From NCBI GenBank assembly GCA_965214615.1, contig OZ243952.1, positions 620,001 to 684,000 of the forward strand: a stretch of 64,000 bases of DNA, written 5' to 3'. Positions within the stretch are counted from its first letter, which is position 1, and each line of letters starts with the position of its first letter. Position numbers and translations under genes: made by a program. This stretch comes from CBDAUN01 sp965214615. GTDB lineage: Bacteria > Pseudomonadota > Gammaproteobacteria > Arenicellales > JAJDZL01. Of the stretch, positions 61,270-64,000 are shown one piece after another. The notes below the pieces were generated by a model. The model saw only the letters and a list, made by a program, of their open reading frames with translations, did no database searches and was not told where the DNA came from.

Positions 61270-63198
61270 TTGATCGAGCTGGTCCAACTTGATGTTGTCA
61301 AGCTGGCGGTGCTTGTTCTGCTGGCGATTACCGTCTTCCTTTTTGTACTGGATATTCTGCGCGTCGATGTCGTCGCACTTTTTGTACTGGTACTGCTTGG
61401 ACTGAGCAGCCTTATTCCAAGCGATCTTGTAGAATCGCTTCTATACAGGGCGTGTCCGCCGATCGCCCAGTGCGCGATCCCCACGTATGAAGGATTGCTG
61501 CCAGTGGGGCGGTTGTTTGACGGTTTTTCATCGAATGCCGTGGTGTCCATCATCGCGGTCATGATTATTGGCGGCGGTCTAGACAAGACTGGCGCGCTGA
61601 ATCGTCTTGCCGCATTCATTCTGGATGTTGCAGGCAACACCGAGCGCAAGATCATGACGTTTCTGTGCGCCACCGTAGGAACAATATCGGGTTTCATGCA
61701 GAATATCGGAGCTGCCGCGCTATTCCTTCCTGTCACCGACCGAATTTCGAAAAATAGCGGTGTTCCGATTGACCGGCTGCTGATGCCGATGGGATACTGC
61801 GCAATTCTCGGCGGCACGCTCACCATGGTGGGGTCGAGCCCGCTAATTCTGCTCAACGATCTGATTGTGCACAGCTCCAGCGCGCTTGGAGAGCACGCAG
61901 ATACGATTCAGACATTCGGACTGTTTTCGGTAACCCCGATCGGTGCCGTGATGCTTGTCGTGGGGATGATCTACTTCGCTATTCTCGGCCGGTTTGTGCT
62001 GCCGAGCGGCACTACGAAATCCCTTGAGACTGGAGAGTTTCACAAGTTTATCAAAGACATCTACGGCATTTCGGGACTGGTATTCGAACTTCGGGTGAAC
62101 AGGAAAAGCTCGATGATCGGGCGGACAATCGGCGATATTGAAGACAACGACGGATACGAGGAGCGCATCATCGCGATCAACTCCGGGGGGAGCAACGTGA
62201 TTGAACCTGCGCGCAGCACGGTCATTCATGCCGACAGCGACATTGCGATCATGGGCAGTCCGGAGAAGATCCGCGAATACGCTGCCAAGTACGGATTGGA
62301 AATCAAAAAGAACATCTCTGTATTCAAAGAGGCTTTCGACCGAAACATTTCCGGCATTGCCGAAGTCGTGGTGCCGCCGCATTCGCCTGCGATCGGCAAG
62401 ACAATGGGCGACCTCGGGTTCCGGCGCAAGTTCAGAGTGACCTTGATGGCGTGCTACCGCAACGACGCCCCGATTCGCCAGGAACTGATCGATCTGGAAT
62501 TGAAGGCGGGCGACAGTCTCGTGGTGCACAGCATGTGGCGAAACTTGCAGAATTTCGCCAAAGTATTGGATTTCGTGATTGTCAATGATGTCCCGAGGGA
62601 GGATTTTCGAGAGGAGAAAACACGTCCGGCGATGCTGTTTTTCATGCTCACCGTCGCTCTGGTCATTTTTTCCGATCTGCCTTTGTCCGCTGCGCTGATG
62701 ACAGGAGCGATCGGAATGATCATCACTGGCGTACTGAAGATGGACGAGGCGTATCGGGTGATCAATTGGCAGAGCGTGTTTCTGCTGGCGTGTCTTTTGC
62801 CGCTTGGGATTGCCCTGGAGCATACCGATACGGCGCTTTGGCTTGCGCAGCAGTTTGTCGGCGTTCTTCACGCATTTCCGCCGTGGGTGATGCTACTGGC
62901 ACTGGCGATTCTTGCAACAATTTTCACCCTGGTCATGTCTAATGTAGGGGCGACTGTGCTGCTGGTGCCCATTGCAATCAACATTGCAGTCCAGGTTGGT
63001 GGCAATCCGGCGGTGTTCGCATTGACGGTTGCGCTGGCAACGTCGAATTCGTTTTTGATCCCGACGCATCAGGTGAATGCCTTGATTCAGGGTCCCGGCG
63101 GCTACCGAGTTGCAGATTTCATGCGTGCCGGTTCCGTGATGACCATACTGTTTCTGGCGGTAATGCTGGCCATGGTTCAGATTCTGTACGGAGCCTAG
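61270..63198 (+). CDS. SLC13/CitT-type permease with two RCK_C domains
   Basis: A 642-residue inner-membrane transporter. An N-terminal membrane half (to about 250) has IIAVMIIGGGLDKTGALNRL, FMQNIGAAALFLPVTDRISK (family N-[IV]GAAA/TAA), and LGGTLTMVGSSPLILLNDLI, where GSS is an SNT-like substrate loop. Residues about 270-440 hold two TrkA_C (RCK_C) repeats, soluble regulatory domains that often bind nucleotides or ions. A C-terminal membrane half follows, with LVMSNVGATVLLVPIAINIA and ATSNSFLIPTHQVNALIQGP. Substrate may be a dicarboxylate, sulfate or other anion. The start is a TTG directly after an in-frame stop, with GGGGG about eight bases upstream and no ATG near. Confidence 0.85.
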   Translation: MIELVQLDVVKLAVLVLLAITVFLFVLDILRVDVVALFVLVLLGLSSLIPSDLVESLLYRACPPIAQCAIPTYEGLLPVGRLFDGFSSNAVVSIIAVMIIGGGLDKTGALNRLAAFILDVAGNTERKIMTFLCATVGTISGFMQNIGAAALFLPVTDRISKNSGVPIDRLLMPMGYCAILGGTLTMVGSSPLILLNDLIVHSSSALGEHADTIQTFGLFSVTPIGAVMLVVGMIYFAILGRFVLPSGTTKSLETGEFHKFIKDIYGISGLVFELRVNRKSSMIGRTIGDIEDNDGYEERIIAINSGGSNVIEPARSTVIHADSDIAIMGSPEKIREYAAKYGLEIKKNISVFKEAFDRNISGIAEVVVPPHSPAIGKTMGDLGFRRKFRVTLMACYRNDAPIRQELIDLELKAGDSLVVHSMWRNLQNFAKVLDFVIVNDVPREDFREEKTRPAMLFFMLTVALVIFSDLPLSAALMTGAIGMIITGVLKMDEAYRVINWQSVFLLACLLPLGIALEHTDTALWLAQQFVGVLHAFPPWVMLLALAILATIFTLVMSNVGATVLLVPIAINIAVQVGGNPAVFALTVALATSNSFLIPTHQVNALIQGPGGYRVADFMRAGSVMTILFLAVMLAMVQILYGA

Positions 63199-63356
63199 TT
63201 CCGGCTTTGCGCTGCGGTGCCGGCTGGCAATTCGGAAGGCCGGCGAAGAACGGCGATGAATGCGGACGGCGGAGTCGACTGCGGACAAAATTTGCGAAAT
63301 CCGCGATGATTCCGAATAGAATAGGATTTGCTTGATCAATATGTGCCAATATCACT

Positions 63357-63812
63357 ATGACTCCTAGAAGAAAGCGACGCCTGGCGATTGCCGGCGCAGT
63401 TGTCGCTGGAATGTCGATCGCAATTGCGCTGGTTCTGAATGCGTTTCAGACCAATATTCTGTATTTCGTCAGCCCAAGCGAGGTTGCGGCGGGCGAGACG
63501 CCGCCTGCAGGCACGGCATTTCGTGTCGGAGGCCTTGTCGTCGAAGGAAGCGTCAAGCGCCCTGGCGGTACCGGATCGGATCTGGTGGTGAAATTTCAAT
63601 TGACCGATACGGCCAATGTTGTCGATGTCGAGTTCAGCGGTATTTTGCCCGACCTTTTTCGCGAGGGCCAGGGGATTGTCGCAAAAGGCGCAATGAGCGA
63701 GTCAGGCGTCTTTGTCGCATCGCAGGTTCTTGCCAAGCATGATGAAAACTACATGCCTCCCGAAGCAGCGGAAGCGATTGCGGCGGCTCAGAAGACCATG
63801 GCTGCCAAGTAG
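63357..63812 (+). CDS. ccmE: Cytochrome c maturation haem chaperone CcmE
   Basis: Periplasmic, membrane-anchored haem chaperone that holds haem covalently before delivery to CcmF. The 151 residues begin MTPRRKRRLAIAGAVVAGMS (basic end, then one membrane helix). A beta-barrel follows with FRVGGLVVEGSVKRPGG and VEFSGILPDLFREGQGIVAK, and the haem-binding histidine in VLAKHDENYMPPE. The length is typical. ccmABCD, which usually precede it, are not in front: the permease gene is. ccmF follows after 15 bases. Confidence 0.96.
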   Translation: MTPRRKRRLAIAGAVVAGMSIAIALVLNAFQTNILYFVSPSEVAAGETPPAGTAFRVGGLVVEGSVKRPGGTGSDLVVKFQLTDTANVVDVEFSGILPDLFREGQGIVAKGAMSESGVFVASQVLAKHDENYMPPEAAEAIAAAQKTMAAK

Positions 63813-63827
63813 GACGGAGCCGGTTCG

Positions 63828-64000
63828 ATGATCCCCGAAATTGGCCAATTCTGCCTGATGCTGGCGCTGTGCATGGCTGTTGCCCAGACGGCCCTGCCGA
63901 TTGCCGGAATCAAATTGAGGGTGCCTTCCTGGCTCACCGCATCGAAACATGCCGCCCGTGCTCAGCTTTTGTTTCTCGCTATCGCGTTCGTGTGTCTGGC
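63828..64000 (+). CDS. ccmF: Cytochrome c-type biogenesis protein CcmF, N-terminal part
   Basis: Haem lyase subunit that attaches haem to apocytochrome c. Only 57 codons are in the window. The start MIPEIGQFCLMLALCMAVAQ and the following helix (about 46-57) agree with the CcmF N-terminus (MIPELGQFALILAL...). The frame is open to the end. It forms one unit with ccmE. Confidence 0.9.
   Translation, partial: MIPEIGQFCLMLALCMAVAQTALPIAGIKLRVPSWLTASKHAARAQLLFLAIAFVCL

Noticed and set aside
52018..61274. The same 14-base string (GCCGGCTTAATTGA) before the methyltransferase and before the SLC13 permease
   Set aside because: A few 14-base matches are expected by chance in 64 kb; the flanks do not match, so it is not a repeat element.
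1..64000. CRISPR arrays, rRNA genes, replication origin or prophage
   Set aside because: No regularly spaced repeats, rRNA conserved segments, DnaA-box clusters or phage structural genes were seen.

Overview
The window looks like a piece of a gammaproteobacterial chromosome, probably marine. The ATP synthase operon has the order atpIBEFHAGDC followed by glmU and glmS, which is the gammaproteobacterial arrangement. Most of the DNA is moderately GC-rich. The window also holds a c-type cytochrome maturation locus, a tungstate uptake and molybdenum-cofactor block, sarcosine oxidase and a polyol importer, which suits a respiring heterotroph using small organic solutes. Host association is possible but not shown.

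Layout. 1-3211: a truncated DMT-family exporter, tRNA-Lys(UUU), an ammonium transporter with a small membrane companion, and a strong Rho-independent terminator. 3216-5146: a complete group IIC intron sitting directly behind that terminator. 5147-5663: a scar with pieces of two defence or toxin-antitoxin type genes. 5664-15999 (minus strand): atpIBEFHAGDC-glmU-glmS. 16503-20029: tupABC-mobA-mobB. 19989-22194: a glycerophosphodiesterase, a two-cluster ferredoxin-like protein and a MaoC-type hydratase.

22540-32188 is the most distinctive locus. A 2391-residue single-module, fully reducing type I polyketide synthase (KS-AT-DH-degenerate MT-ER-KR-ACP) overlaps a second gene that fuses a thioester reductase to a sulfotransferase. 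Read together they predict a reduced acyl chain released as an aldehyde or alcohol and then sulfonated, that is, a sulfated fatty alcohol or related lipid. 32256-40034 (minus) is a mannitol/sorbitol-type uptake and oxidation operon with a ROK repressor and a candidate operator. A BolA gene follows.

41309-44057 is a small accessory island. It carries an orphan HTH antitoxin whose toxin is cut down to its C-terminus, a phosphorothioate-DNA-sensing HNH restriction enzyme, and a DUF7662-PIN toxin-antitoxin pair. 44347-52830 is a one-carbon block: glyA, soxBDAG, a methylenetetrahydrofolate reductase-like gene and a phosphoethanolamine-methyltransferase-like gene. 53260-54336 encodes an exported coiled-coil protein of unknown function. 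54836-58235 is a serine pathway block: a SerA-like dehydrogenase, serC and a DUF1015 protein. The remainder holds a hidden 39-residue membrane ORF, an Rpn/YhgA-type nuclease, a nitrilase-family amidase, an SLC13-type permease with RCK_C domains, and ccmE with the start of ccmF.

All calls come from reading the sequence and recalled family motifs. No database search was run.
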